Counted from the first letter of the stretch, positions 41,515 to 50,483 are shown. The stretch: 64,000 nt of DNA from Flagellimonas onchidii (GCF_004804315.1 NZ_SRXX01000007.1:146270-210269); one strand, 5' to 3'. Notes: a model not told the origin generated them from the sequence alone. Numbers and translations: made by a program.

Positions 41515-42663
41515 CTAACTGTTTGCTTTCAAGGAAATTTGCATGATTGTTCCTTCTTTACTTGACGAAAGTACTTTAATTTTTCCTTTATGGTACTCTT
41601 CCACAATTCTTTTAACAAGGGAAAGCCCCAATCCCCAGCCTCGTTGTTTCGTGGTTACGCCTGGATTAAAAATGGATTGAAAATCACTTTTTGGGATTCC
41701 TCGACCCGTATCCGAAACCAAAATATTGACGTTTTGGCCTTTTTTTTCAATTTGAATGGCAATGCTACCCTTCCCTTTCATGGCATCAATTCCGTTTTTG
41801 ACCAAATTTTCAATACTCCAGTTAAAAAGTGGAGGGTTCAGAAGCACTGGCAACTGTTCAATATCCGAACTAAACGAAAAATTGACCAATTTGGAGCTTC
41901 TACGTTTCAAATATTGGAAAGCTTTTTCTGTTTCGGCCACAATATCGTACTCATCGAGCTCAGGGATTGACCCAATCTTTGAGAAACGCTCCGTAATGGT
42001 CTGCAACCGTGTTATATCTTTTTCTATTTCCTTAGTGATGTCCTGATTAATATTTTCAGATTTCAATAATTCATTCCATCCCAAAAGAGAAGTCAGTGGA
42101 GTGCCAATTTGATGTGCGGTCTCTTTCGCCATTCCGGCCCAAAGCTTATTCTGTTCCGATGCCTTATTAATTCGGAAGAAAAAGAAAATAACAGCACCAA
42201 AAAGAAAAATAATCAGCAAAAGTGCCAATGGGTAGTACCTAAGCTTGTTGAGCACCTCCGAATTTCCGTAATACAGAGTTTCCAAAAGTTCACCCTCTTG
42301 AATAATATGAATCGGCTCATTTTCACTGGCGAATTGCCGTATTTTTTTTTGGATGTATATACTGTCCGAAGCCTTTTCGGTAGGAATATTATGGGTTTTT
42401 ATGGTTCCCTCCTCATTGACCAAAATCATGGGCGTTGAGGTATTGTTTCCCATGACCTTCAAGGTTAAATTACCCATTTCTTGATCAACGGAAAACTGAA
42501 TGAGTTCCAATTGTGCGGTGGCCCAAATTTCCATCTTCAATCGCTCTTCTTCCTTAAACTTTTTAAAAAAGCTGTTGGTATTCCAAAGAATAAGGCTCAC
42601 TATAATAAAAGCGGAAACCAAAAGAATAATATTGGAAGCCTTCTTTTTTGGGTTGAAGTTCAT
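41515..42663 (-). CDS. Sensor histidine kinase (orphan)
   Basis: This is a 382-residue kinase. TM1 lies at about 11-30, an extracytoplasmic segment of about 110 residues follows, then TM2 (YPLALLLIIFLFGAVIFFFF). The dimerisation/phosphoacceptor helix has H in MAKETAHQIGTPLTSLLGW, and the ATPase domain has the N box ENLVKNGIDAM, the G1 box VSDTGRGIP and G2 GWGLGLSLVKRIV. The C-terminus lacks a receiver domain, and no response regulator lies nearby, so the signal and target are unknown. Confidence 0.9.
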   Translation of the reverse strand: MNFNPKKKASNIILLVSAFIIVSLILWNTNSFFKKFKEEERLKMEIWATAQLELIQFSVDQEMGNLTLKVMGNNTSTPMILVNEEGTIKTHNIPTEKASDSIYIQKKIRQFASENEPIHIIQEGELLETLYYGNSEVLNKLRYYPLALLLIIFLFGAVIFFFFRINKASEQNKLWAGMAKETAHQIGTPLTSLLGWNELLKSENINQDITKEIEKDITRLQTITERFSKIGSIPELDEYDIVAETEKAFQYLKRRSSKLVNFSFSSDIEQLPVLLNPPLFNWSIENLVKNGIDAMKGKGSIAIQIEKKGQNVNILVSDTGRGIPKSDFQSIFNPGVTTKQRGWGLGLSLVKRIVEEYHKGKIKVLSSSKEGTIMQISLKANS

Positions 42664-42786
42664 TTTTGGGCAAATTGATTTTAAAGATAACGGAAAAAGT
42701 AAAGTTTTGTTGATAGTTCTTCATAAGATATCCTTTAAAAGGAGGTCATTTTATGTACATTTGGGGCTTATTGAAAAGTAAAATAC

Positions 42787-43164
42787 ATGGAAGTTCAGGG
42801 AAGAATTAAAATGATAGATGAGACCAAAACTTACGGTAACAATGGTTTCAGAAAAAGAGAAATGGTAGTAACCACTGAGGAGCAATATCCCCAACACATT
42901 TTAGTCGAATTTGTGCAGGACAAATGTGATTTGTTGAATTCCTATAACGTTGGCCAAATGGTCAAGGTTAGTATTAACTTAAGAGGGAGAGAATGGGTGA
43001 ACCCTCAAGGAGAGACCAAATATTTTAATTCTATCCAAGGATGGCGTGTTGAAAACCTAGAAGGGGCGCAAGGCAATGAAAATATGCCTCCAGTACCTCC
43101 CATGGAAGCATTTGAGCCTGCAGATGACCTCAATGAAGAGGATCACGACGATTTGCCATTCTAA
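42787..43164 (+). CDS. DUF3127 OB-fold protein with SSB-like acidic tip
   Basis: This is a 125-residue protein. Residues 1-95 form the small beta-rich DUF3127 domain (MEVQGRIKMIDETKTYGNNG, KRVSINLRGREW-like strand). A proline-rich linker and the C-terminus EEDHDDLPF follow. That tip is nearly identical to the SSB tip in this same genome (DDDLPF). It may compete for or recruit SSB-interacting proteins, or be an SSB-derived DNA-binding protein. It lies 6 bp upstream of the transporter gene. Confidence 0.78.
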   Translation: MEVQGRIKMIDETKTYGNNGFRKREMVVTTEEQYPQHILVEFVQDKCDLLNSYNVGQMVKVSINLRGREWVNPQGETKYFNSIQGWRVENLEGAQGNENMPPVPPMEAFEPADDLNEEDHDDLPF

Positions 43165-43173
43165 TTCATTTTG

Positions 43174-44550
43174 GTGGGCCTTACCAAGGTCATAGAGAAC
43201 ACTTTTAGAAGGTATTTGCCTTCCCCATTTACCATTGCAGTTCTTTTAACCTTGCTGACTATTGTGTTGGCCCTAATTTTTACAGAAAATACCTCCGAGA
43301 ACAATCATCTGATATCCATTCTTTCGTATTGGGAAAATGGAATATGGAACAGCAGCCTTTTGGTTTTTGCCTATCAGATGATGCTCATTTTGGTGCTAGG
43401 GCATGTTCTTGTTCTTAGTAAGCCCGTAGAAAGATTGATTCTTCGAATTACAAGTTTTGTGAAAGACACGTCAGGCGCTGCCGTCCTCGTGGCCTTGCCA
43501 ACCATGTTGGTTTCTTTCTTCAATTGGGGTTTAGGACTCATTTTTGGTGCAATTTTGGCCCGGAAAGTCGGTGAATACGCCCAAAATCATAATATTCCCA
43601 TAAACTATCCCCTGATTGGAGCCTCTGGTTACGTAGGGTTAATGGTGTGGCACGGGGGAATAAGCGGATCTGCTCCTATTAAAGTATCCGAATCGGGGCA
43701 TTTGCAAGAATTAATGGGGAATATCACAAATCAATCTGTATTGAATCAACTGCCAGAAACCATTTCCACTTCGCTAACAGTTTTCAGTAGTTGGAATTTG
43801 ATACTCTTTCTTACGGTCTTAATTGCAATTGGCACACTAGTTTATTTCTTGGGTAAGAAGACCAATCCACATACAACGACTCTAAAGGAATACAAATTCC
43901 AATCTGTGGATAAAAAAAATCTGGAAGGCGCCGAAAAGTTGGACTATTCTAAAATTGCCACTTCTCTCTTCGGTGGACTGATTTTGTTGACATTCTTGTT
44001 TCAATATTCACCAGCTTTACGGTCGTTGAACATTACCCCGAACATGCTCAACTTTTTTATGTTAGGATTGGCCATTGTTCTGCACGGAAGTTTTAAAAGC
44101 TTTCTGATTGCCGTGGAAGAGGCCATTGGGGACACTGCTGGCATTTTGATTCAGTTTCCACTTTATTTTGGAATTATGGGAATAATGGGAAGCAGTGGAA
44201 TGATTAACAGTATCTCTGATTTTTTTGTATCTATTAGTAACGCCACCACTTTGCCAATCTTTACTTTTTTGAGTGCTGGTCTTGTAAACATTTTTGTGCC
44301 GAGTGGAGGTGGGCAGTGGGCCATACAAGGGCCTTTGGTGTTGGAATCATCACTGCAGTTGGGAGTTCCTTTACCAAAAGCGGTGATGGCTTTGGCTTAC
44401 GGGGACCAAATAACTAACATGTTGCAACCCTTTTGGGCACTACCTCTTTTAGGGATTACAAAGTTAAAGGCCAAAGAAATACTGCCCTATACACTGCTTT
44501 TTATGTTGTTGGGAAGTCTTATCTACATCTTAGGGCTTCTGATTTTTTAG
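43174..44550 (+). CDS. AtoE/short-chain fatty acid transporter family protein
   Basis: This is a polytopic membrane protein of about 458 residues (some 12 hydrophobic segments) starting GLTKVIENTFRRYLPSPF, the family opening. It contains the conserved FNWGLGLIFGAILARKVGE and the C-terminal FVPSGGGQWAIQGP signature of the TIGR00366/AtoE short-chain fatty acid transporter group. The start may be GTG 43174 or the adjacent TTG 43171. Likely substrates are short-chain fatty acids or acetoacetate. Downstream it lies 17 bp from aat. Confidence 0.85.
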   Translation: MGLTKVIENTFRRYLPSPFTIAVLLTLLTIVLALIFTENTSENNHLISILSYWENGIWNSSLLVFAYQMMLILVLGHVLVLSKPVERLILRITSFVKDTSGAAVLVALPTMLVSFFNWGLGLIFGAILARKVGEYAQNHNIPINYPLIGASGYVGLMVWHGGISGSAPIKVSESGHLQELMGNITNQSVLNQLPETISTSLTVFSSWNLILFLTVLIAIGTLVYFLGKKTNPHTTTLKEYKFQSVDKKNLEGAEKLDYSKIATSLFGGLILLTFLFQYSPALRSLNITPNMLNFFMLGLAIVLHGSFKSFLIAVEEAIGDTAGILIQFPLYFGIMGIMGSSGMINSISDFFVSISNATTLPIFTFLSAGLVNIFVPSGGGQWAIQGPLVLESSLQLGVPLPKAVMALAYGDQITNMLQPFWALPLLGITKLKAKEILPYTLLFMLLGSLIYILGLLIF

Positions 44551-44567
44551 ATGATTTGGGTAACTTT

Positions 44568-45239
44568 ATGGAAAATTGTGTTTTGGATAAGGATTCAAAA
44601 AATATCCCATTGACTTTTTTAGGCGATCGATTGGAGTTTCCACCAGTTGAAAATGCAAATGAAGATGGCTTACTCGCAGTTGGGGGGGACTTATCTCCTG
44701 AACGACTGATTTTGGCCTATAAAAATGGAATATTTCCATGGTTCAATGAAGATGCACTTATTTTATGGTGGAGTCCGGACCCTCGAATGGTACTCTTTCC
44801 TGACCGTATCAAGATTTCCAAAAGTATGCGTAAAGTGATACGGAGCAATCAATTTTCAATAACCCAGAACCGCAATTTCGAAAAAGTACTTGACCATTGC
44901 GCAAAAATTAAACGAAAAGGACAGGATGGCACATGGATTACCTCAAAAATGAAAGAAGCCTATATGGAACTATTTCGTTTGGACATTGCCAAGTCATATG
45001 AGGTTTGGGAAAAGGGCAAATTGGTAGGGGGATTATACGGTATAGACCTTGGTCATGTATTTTGTGGTGAGAGTATGTTCAGCACAGTGCCTAATGCTTC
45101 TAAATTTGCGTTTATTAAAATGGTTCAAGAATTGCAGGGTAAAAACTATAAGTTGATAGATTGTCAGGTACACACCGATCACTTAGAAAGCTTGGGTGCT
45201 GAATTGATTTCCAGGGAAAAACTCTTAAAAATGTTGTAG
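44568..45239 (+). CDS. aat: Leucyl/phenylalanyl-tRNA-protein transferase
   Basis: Aat adds Leu or Phe to proteins with N-terminal basic residues, marking them for ClpAP/ClpS degradation (N-end rule). Signature blocks are FPPVENANEDGLLAVGGDLS, AYKNGIFPWFNED, LWWSPDPRMVLFP, GGLYGIDLGHVFCGESMFS and LIDCQVHTDHLESLGA. An open frame extends upstream into the transporter gene, but family length favours ATG 44568 (223 residues) or TTG 44610. Confidence 0.92.
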   Translation: MENCVLDKDSKNIPLTFLGDRLEFPPVENANEDGLLAVGGDLSPERLILAYKNGIFPWFNEDALILWWSPDPRMVLFPDRIKISKSMRKVIRSNQFSITQNRNFEKVLDHCAKIKRKGQDGTWITSKMKEAYMELFRLDIAKSYEVWEKGKLVGGLYGIDLGHVFCGESMFSTVPNASKFAFIKMVQELQGKNYKLIDCQVHTDHLESLGAELISREKLLKML

Positions 45240-45247
45240 TTGATATT

Positions 45248-45811
45248 TTAAACCTCCTTATATCGAAAACAACCGACTTCATGATCATTCACCATTCCGG
45301 TAGCCTGCATATGAGCATAAACAACCGTGCTTCCCACAAATTTAAAACCCCGCTTCTTTAGATCTTTACTTATCACATCGGATAAAGGGGTGGTGGCAGG
45401 GCAATCCTTATAGTTTTTCCATTTGTTTTTAATGGGTTTACCGTTCACAAACCCCCAGATGTAGTTACTGAAACTGCCAAATTCCTTTTGGACTTCCATA
45501 AAAGCCTTAGCATTTGAAACCGTTGCGTGTACCTTGAGCTTATTCCGTATGATTCCCGGGTTGTTGAGCAATTCATCAATTTTGGATTGGTCATACTTGG
45601 AAATCTTTAGATAATCAAAATTGTCAAAGGCTTTTCTGAAATTTTCACGCTTCTTCAGCACGGTTATCCAACTTAGACCGGCTTGAAAAGTCTCCAAAAT
45701 TAAAAATTCAAAAAGTGTAGGGTCATCCTTAACCGGAACTCCCCATTCTTTATCATGGTAATCTTCGTAAAGTGAATCACCTTCGCACCAACCGCAGCGA
45801 TGTTTGTTCAT
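45248..45811 (-). CDS. tag: DNA-3-methyladenine glycosylase I (Tag)
   Basis: This 187-residue repair glycosylase removes 3-methyladenine. It starts MNKHRCGWCEGDSLYEDYHD, with zinc-binding cysteine, followed by the catalytic EWGVPVKDD and FEFLILETFQAGLSWITVL. The HhH-type core is followed by GFKFVGSTVVYAHMQATGMVNDHEVGCFRY, which supplies the remaining zinc ligands. It converges with aat (9 bp gap). Confidence 0.95.
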   Translation of the reverse strand: MNKHRCGWCEGDSLYEDYHDKEWGVPVKDDPTLFEFLILETFQAGLSWITVLKKRENFRKAFDNFDYLKISKYDQSKIDELLNNPGIIRNKLKVHATVSNAKAFMEVQKEFGSFSNYIWGFVNGKPIKNKWKNYKDCPATTPLSDVISKDLKKRGFKFVGSTVVYAHMQATGMVNDHEVGCFRYKEV

Positions 45812-45864
45812 ATGAAGTTTTTACTAAAATAGGATTTTAAAATGGTGTTGACGGCAAATAAGAA

Positions 45865-46251
45865 TTAGCTGGATTCTTCCTGAACCTTAACACCCTTCTT
45901 TACAATTACTAATTCTCCGTTGTTAAGGGCATTTTCCAAATCTGCCGTAAACGTTTTGTAAATTCTAAAGAACTTTCGATCATTGGTTCTTTTAAAAGTT
46001 ATCTGGGTCTTTGCCCCATACACTATGTCCGTAACGATAACACGAGAATTTTGAAGAGAAGATAAATTGGCAATCCCCCCTCTTTTTATAATAAAGTTTT
46101 TACGGGGTACATTAATATGCCGATAAGAAGCCGCTTTTGGCTGGCCAAGCACTAATTCATCACCGATTTGCACTTGAATCTCTTGATTGTTTTGAGCTTG
46201 CACGGAACATATCATGACAACCCCTATTAGAAAAAAATAAGTTAGTTTCAT
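45865..46251 (-). CDS. Secreted hypothetical protein
   Basis: This is a 128-residue protein with a clear signal peptide (MKLTYFFLIGVVMICSVQAQ). The mature domain looks all-beta (EIQVQIGDELVLGQPKAA, INVPRKNFIIKRGGIANLSS, GAKTQITFKR) with a lysine-rich end. No characterised family is recognised. It stands alone on the minus strand between tag and the thioredoxin-like gene. About 200 bp upstream is AT-rich and carries the promoter of the next gene on the other strand. Confidence 0.7.
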   Translation of the reverse strand: MKLTYFFLIGVVMICSVQAQNNQEIQVQIGDELVLGQPKAASYRHINVPRKNFIIKRGGIANLSSLQNSRVIVTDIVYGAKTQITFKRTNDRKFFRIYKTFTADLENALNNGELVIVKKGVKVQEESS

Positions 46252-46432
46252 ACACTCGGCTTAAAGGTTAAACGGAATACTCAAAGTTATAATTTTATTG
46301 GCACCTATTAAAGAAACTAATTCTCCGATAAACTTGTAAAACGTTAGTTTGAAAGGGGTGTATGGCATTGTAAGGTTTGTAAAAATAAACCTACCAATGA
46401 CCGAAGTCAGATTTTTTGGATTTTTTGCAGTT

Positions 46433-46440
46433 TAACTTTG
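46433..46440 (+). promoter_or_regulatory. -7 box of the thioredoxin-like gene
   Basis: TAACTTTG matches TAnnTTTG 13 bp before the ATG at 46454. Two TTTG motifs lie upstream (46415 and 46424) but both are nearer than the usual spacing. Confidence 0.5.
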
Positions 46441-46453
46441 GAAAAAACATGAC

Positions 46454-47083
46454 ATGGAAGTAGTGGAAAAAAATATTTCGGAAAAACAGCTGAAGCTCGT
46501 TCAAAATGGAATCTCAAAAGGGATGAACTATGCTTCATATAGGGATTTGGTAAGCGATTTGGCAAAGAACAGACAGACTACAGGGGAGGAGCAGTTGGAA
46601 TCGTTGATCAATTATACCGAGCTCAACGATCGTCGCATGAAGCGCTGGGACAAAACCTTGAAAATTCCTACCGAGGTGCAAGAAAAGATTTCCCGAATCA
46701 ATTCCAAGCTTACTTTTTTGGTGTTGAGTGAAAGTTGGTGTGGGGATGCCGCGCCAAGTTTACCTGTATTGAATAAAATCGCGGAGCTAAATCCGAATAT
46801 CGATTTGAAAATCGTATTGCGGGATGAAAATCTGAAGTTGATGGATGAATTTTTGACCAACGGTTCCCGCTCCATTCCCAAAGTGATGGTTTTTGACGAG
46901 CATGCCCAAGAGGTCATTGGCGAATGGGGTCCAAGACCTAGTATCGCCACCCAAATGGTAGAGGATTATAAAAAGGAGCACGGCCATTTGGATGCACAAT
47001 TCAAGCAAGACCTACAAGTTTGGTACAATAAAGATAAGGGGCAGAATACTTTGGAAGATATAACCAACCTGCTTTTGGATTAA
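46454..47083 (+). CDS. Thioredoxin-family protein with single-cysteine active site
   Basis: This is a 209-residue cytosolic protein. The thioredoxin-like fold (about 85-190) is recognised from VLSESWCGDAAPSLPVLNKI, LKIVLRDENLKL and RSIPKVMVFDE (cis-proline loop). The active site is WCGDAAP: only C96 is present and the second cysteine of CxxC is replaced by alanine, so classic dithiol exchange is impossible. A monothiol, peroxidase-like or chaperone role is possible. An N-terminal helical extension of about 80 residues precedes the fold. Confidence 0.75.
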   Translation: MEVVEKNISEKQLKLVQNGISKGMNYASYRDLVSDLAKNRQTTGEEQLESLINYTELNDRRMKRWDKTLKIPTEVQEKISRINSKLTFLVLSESWCGDAAPSLPVLNKIAELNPNIDLKIVLRDENLKLMDEFLTNGSRSIPKVMVFDEHAQEVIGEWGPRPSIATQMVEDYKKEHGHLDAQFKQDLQVWYNKDKGQNTLEDITNLLLD

Positions 47084-47220
47084 AATTTGTTTTAAGGGTA
47101 CACTTATCGTTCTGTGCTGCGTCTTGTTGTGTGGTTAAGCAACTAACTTACCAAAAATGGAACGAACCAAAGGAAAAATCTGTAGGATTTTCAGAGTAGA
47201 CTGGAACCTAGCAATTATTT

Positions 47221-47541
47221 TTACACTTTGTTAGTTGTTGTTTTTTTCATTTCAAAGGTTGTTTCAAAATGTTCAACAACAGGAAAAGGGTCATAATAAT
47301 GGTGTAAAATTTCTTTCCAATGTTTATATTGTTCCGTTTCTCTAAATCCGATTGTGTGGTCCTCTAATTTATTCCACTCAACAAGCAGAATATATTTATT
47401 GGCTTGTTCCAAACATCTTTTCAATTTATGATTTAAATATCCGTCTATAGAACTAATATATTTGCTCGCTTTTTTAAAGTCGGTCTCGAATTGATTTTCT
47501 AGTCCTTTTTTTACTTCGAGTATCGCTACTTCTAAAATCAT
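47221..47541 (-). CDS. Antibiotic biosynthesis monooxygenase-like (ABM) domain protein
   Basis: This is a 106-residue dimeric ferredoxin-like protein: ILEVAILEVKKGLENQFETD, GYLNHKLKRCLEQANKYILL, EWNKLEDHTIGFRETEQYKHW. The pattern matches small ABM/YgiN-type oxygenases or stress proteins. It lies 4 bp after the acetyltransferase gene and belongs to the probable cassette. Its last codons contain GTTAGTTG, part of an inverted repeat. Substrate unknown. Confidence 0.75.
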   Translation of the reverse strand: MILEVAILEVKKGLENQFETDFKKASKYISSIDGYLNHKLKRCLEQANKYILLVEWNKLEDHTIGFRETEQYKHWKEILHHYYDPFPVVEHFETTFEMKKTTTNKV

Positions 47542-47545
47542 TTGT

Positions 47546-48013
47546 TTAAATATTGTTAAAGGTCATTATCCACAGATCACGTGGATTACTATCTTTTTTA
47601 GCTTGTATCCTTTTTTCTTTTAAGAAACCTTGGGATTTATATAGTCCAATTGCCTTTTTGTTGTCAGAGTAAACATCAAGCCAAATTTTGTCCGCTTTAT
47701 ATTTCTCGAAACAAATCTTTTTAACCAATTCTATCGAATCTTTTCCATAACCAAATCCTTTTTTCGAAACAACAATTCGTCTAAATTCAATCGCTTTTTT
47801 TGGATCGGAAATTCCAGCAAGAATTATGTGTCCAATTAGCTCATTATTTTCTTTCTTAAATATAGACAAATGGCATTCGTTTTCTAGTATTTGTTCATGT
47901 TCAGAAATATTATATTGTTGGATGTATTTACAATTATCCCTTTCGAATTCCATTATTTTTTCAAGGTCTTCGTAAACAGTTCTCTTAATTATTATTTTGT
48001 CTGTTTGTTCCAT
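47546..48013 (-). CDS. GNAT family N-acetyltransferase
   Basis: This is a 155-residue GNAT enzyme: strand IIIKRTVYEDLEKIMEFERD, GHIILAGISDPKKAIEFRRI, the acetyl-CoA loop VSKKGFGYGKDSIELVKKI (Q/RxxGxG/A type) and VYSDNKKAIGLYKSQGFLKE. The best resemblance is to RimJ/RimL-like acetyltransferases. It is the first gene of the two-gene minus-strand insertion, with a run of AT-rich codons. The acceptor substrate is unknown. Confidence 0.85.
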   Translation of the reverse strand: MEQTDKIIIKRTVYEDLEKIMEFERDNCKYIQQYNISEHEQILENECHLSIFKKENNELIGHIILAGISDPKKAIEFRRIVVSKKGFGYGKDSIELVKKICFEKYKADKIWLDVYSDNKKAIGLYKSQGFLKEKRIQAKKDSNPRDLWIMTFNNI

Positions 48014-48160
48014 TTTCCAAATAACAGCTAACTAAAAGGATATGAATCGGTTTCTAATGATTTTTATTCAACGATAAGTGAAGTTAGCGAAATTCAACTA
48101 AAGATGCCAAGGGGAAGTGACGAGCACGCGTTTCAATCGATGTAAAGAAAAACAGGTGGC

Positions 48161-48880
48161 TTACTTACTTTGAAACAAATAAGTTATGGTACCAATTTGA
48201 GAAGCTTTGGAATCTGTATTAAAACGAGCCTTATATGCATATGCAATGGCATTATCCACCAAACAACCGTTACTGGTGCCAGAACTACTATCGTTAAATG
48301 AGGCTTCGATTACGTAGCCATTGGAGTCAACCTTAATATTGATGACTACTTTACCGCCCTCGATGCAGGTATAAATGGGAGGAGGAAGTACATAGGCATT
48401 TCTGTCGATCAAAGAATAGGAAATGGAAGTACGTTTGTCTTTCAAATTATTCGTGAATTCTTCCTTTTGCGTCTCGCGTTCACTCAATTGTTGTTTTTTT
48501 TCTTCGCGTTTTGAGGCAAGTTCTTTGAGTTGCTCTGAAAATGCACCATCAGCATCGGAAAATTCACTGGCATCACTATTCAAAGCTCGTTCTTCCTGGA
48601 GTTCTTCTAAGGTCTTCAAAGGTTCTGGGCTTTTAACGGAAGGTTTGGCAGTTTCGTTGAAAGCCATATGGCTTTTAATGGGATCATTGTTGGCCAGCTC
48701 GTCCAAACGTTCTTCCTCTTCTTTAAGCAGTTCCTCGATATCTTCATCCGCCAGACTCATTTCAATAACGTATTCCTCCTCCTGCATGCCCCCTAGGTGA
48801 ATGTTGAACAACAACAACACAATTATGGACATAGAGAAAAAAGTTATTAAAAACGATAACTGGTTTCTGTTCAGATTCAT
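48161..48880 (-). CDS. TonB/TolA-like periplasm-spanning protein
   Basis: This is a 239-residue protein with an N-terminal membrane anchor (about 8-28, SFLITFFSMSIIVLLLFNI) and a long charged Glu/Lys-rich helical region (about 45-150). The C-terminal domain (about 165-239, VLPPPIYTCIEGGKVVINIK, then NGYVIEASFND and a final YLFQSK strand) resembles the TonB C-terminal fold. It is last in the minus-strand ftsX-uppP-truB run. It could energise an envelope complex, but partner proteins are unknown. Confidence 0.7.
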   Translation of the reverse strand: MNLNRNQLSFLITFFSMSIIVLLLFNIHLGGMQEEEYVIEMSLADEDIEELLKEEEERLDELANNDPIKSHMAFNETAKPSVKSPEPLKTLEELQEERALNSDASEFSDADGAFSEQLKELASKREEKKQQLSERETQKEEFTNNLKDKRTSISYSLIDRNAYVLPPPIYTCIEGGKVVINIKVDSNGYVIEASFNDSSSGTSNGCLVDNAIAYAYKARFNTDSKASQIGTITYLFQSK

Positions 48881-48960
48881 AGTCCTATTATAACCTTTTT
48901 TTTATAAAATTATTTTATAGGATTCTTAGGTAAACTCAGGTTTTTAAAGGAATTAATGAG

Positions 48961-49656
48961 CTACTGCACCAATAGATTTTCCTTAAAATCCAAAGGATCC
49001 ACAGCATTAACTACGTTGAAATCACCTATTTTGGTTCTTCTAAGACCAGATAAGTATGCTCCAGATTGGAGTGCTTTGCCAAAATCATGGGCCAAAGAGC
49101 GAATATAGGTTCCTTTGCTGCAAACGACCCGGAAACCAATATGCGGCAATTTAATTTGGGTGATTTCAAACTCGAGTATTTGAATTGACCTTGGCTTGAT
49201 TTCAACTTTTTTACCTTCCCGAGCCAACTCATATAGGCGCTTTCCGTCTTTTTTTAAGGCTGAAAACACAGGAGGAATCTGCTCTATGGTACCCAAAAAC
49301 TGTTGGGCCGTGGTTTGGATGAGCTCTTCGGTGATATGATCAATGGAAAAGGACTGATCTATATCTGTCTCAAGATCATAGGATGGCGTGGTAGCCCCTA
49401 AAGAGAATGTTCCTATGTATTCTTTGACTTGCCCTTGTAGTTCTGGAATTTTCTTGGTGAACTTTCCTGTGCAAATAATCAATAAACCTGTTGCCAATGG
49501 GTCCAAGGTACCGGCATGCCCAATTTTTATCTTTTTCAGGTCAAATTTTTTTCGGATTGCCCATTTAAGCGCATTTACCGCCTGAAACGATGACCATTCC
49601 AACGGTTTATCGATTAATAGAATCTGTCCGTTTAAGAAATCTTCCTTGGTCTTCAA
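48961..49656 (-). CDS. truB: tRNA pseudouridine(55) synthase TruB
   Basis: This 231-residue synthase makes pseudouridine at position 55 of tRNA. The catalytic aspartate is in [20 protein letters not shown], followed by [19 protein letters not shown] and the [15 protein letters not shown] [18 protein letters not shown]. It is shorter than the E. coli protein because the C-terminal PUA extension is absent, as often in Bacteroidetes. It follows uppP (31 bp). Confidence 0.95.
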   Translation of the reverse strand: MKTKEDFLNGQILLIDKPLEWSSFQAVNALKWAIRKKFDLKKIKIGHAGTLDPLATGLLIICTGKFTKKIPELQGQVKEYIGTFSLGATTPSYDLETDIDQSFSIDHITEELIQTTAQQFLGTIEQIPPVFSALKKDGKRLYELAREGKKVEIKPRSIQILEFEITQIKLPHIGFRVVCSKGTYIRSLAHDFGKALQSGAYLSGLRRTKIGDFNVVNAVDPLDFKENLLVQ

Positions 49657-49687
49657 GAGTTAAGGTTTTGGATCAAAGGTATAAATA

Positions 49688-50482
49688 TCACCCCCAAATG
49701 CTCCAGGCAATGGCAATAAGACCTACAATAACACAATAAATGGCGAAGTAAGAAAGCTTGCTTTGACGCACCAGTTTAATCATCCAAGTACAAGCGGCCA
49801 ACCCGGCAATAAAGGCGGCCACGAATCCTGCTCCCATTGCAATTGCTTGATCACCTACAAAATTGACGTCACCACTTAAAAGGTCTTTGGCCATTTTTCC
49901 AAAAATCAGGGGAACAACCATCAAAAAAGAAAAACGAGCCGATTTTGACTTATCTACCCCCAATAAAACCGCAGCCGAAATGGTAGCACCACTTCTTGAG
50001 ATACCGGGCAATATAGCAACTGCCTGGGCCATTCCGATTACAAAAGCGCTTCGGTACGAAACTCCCTTGTCCGTGGTTTTTGCCAAATCTGCCAAATACA
50101 AAAGGAATCCGGTAATGAGCAACATAATACCAACGATGATGATGGCGCCATCAAAAAAGACTTCAAGAAAATCTTCTAAAAAGAAACCGACCAAAGCTGC
50201 CGGAATCATGGAAATAATGATTTTAAGGGAAAACTGTGTTTCTTCGTTCCATTTGAATTGAAAGAGCCCCTTAAAAATATCGATGACATCTTTTCTAAAT
50301 ACGATAATTGTACTTAAAGCTGTTGCAAAATGAAGAACCACAGTAAACAAAAGGCTTTCTTCGGGAAGTGAATCTGCTCCCAAGATGGCCTTTCCAAGTT
50401 CTAAATGTCCACTGGAAGAAACAGGTAAAAACTCGGTAAGCCCTTGAATGATCCCAAGGATAATAGCATCAATGATTTCCAA
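49688..50482 (-). CDS. uppP: Undecaprenyl-diphosphate phosphatase (UppP/BacA)
   Basis: This 264-residue polytopic phosphatase recycles the lipid carrier for peptidoglycan and other glycans. The catalytic regions are visible: ILGIIQGLTEFLPVSSSGHL near the N-terminus, EESLLFTVVLHFATALSTII, and VAILPGISRSGATISAAVLL around residue 160. It lies between the DUF3098 gene (1 bp upstream) and truB. Confidence 0.96.
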   Translation of the reverse strand: MEIIDAIILGIIQGLTEFLPVSSSGHLELGKAILGADSLPEESLLFTVVLHFATALSTIIVFRKDVIDIFKGLFQFKWNEETQFSLKIIISMIPAALVGFFLEDFLEVFFDGAIIIVGIMLLITGFLLYLADLAKTTDKGVSYRSAFVIGMAQAVAILPGISRSGATISAAVLLGVDKSKSARFSFLMVVPLIFGKMAKDLLSGDVNFVGDQAIAMGAGFVAAFIAGLAACTWMIKLVRQSKLSYFAIYCVIVGLIAIAWSIWG

Positions 50483-50483
50483 A

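Larger units (their letters stand above)
47101..48080. mobile_element. Probable acquired gene cassette (two genes) with inverted-repeat ends
   Basis: An 11-bp perfect inverted repeat, CACTTATCGTT (47101-47111) and AACGATAAGTG (48070-48080), flanks a pair of accessory genes. Further palindromic pairs lie just inside or beside the ends: CAACTAAC/GTTAGTTG (47140 and 47230) and GCTAACT/AGTTAGC (48027 and 48082), the latter about 60 bp across like an attC site. The DNA inside looks more AT-rich than its surroundings. No integrase is present, so the transfer mechanism is unknown. Confidence 0.45.

Noticed and set aside
47101..48080. True integron attC array
   Set aside because: Some palindromic ends look attC-like, but the RYYYAAC/GTTRRRY core sites do not fully match and no integron integrase is in the window. 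It is kept only as a cassette candidate.
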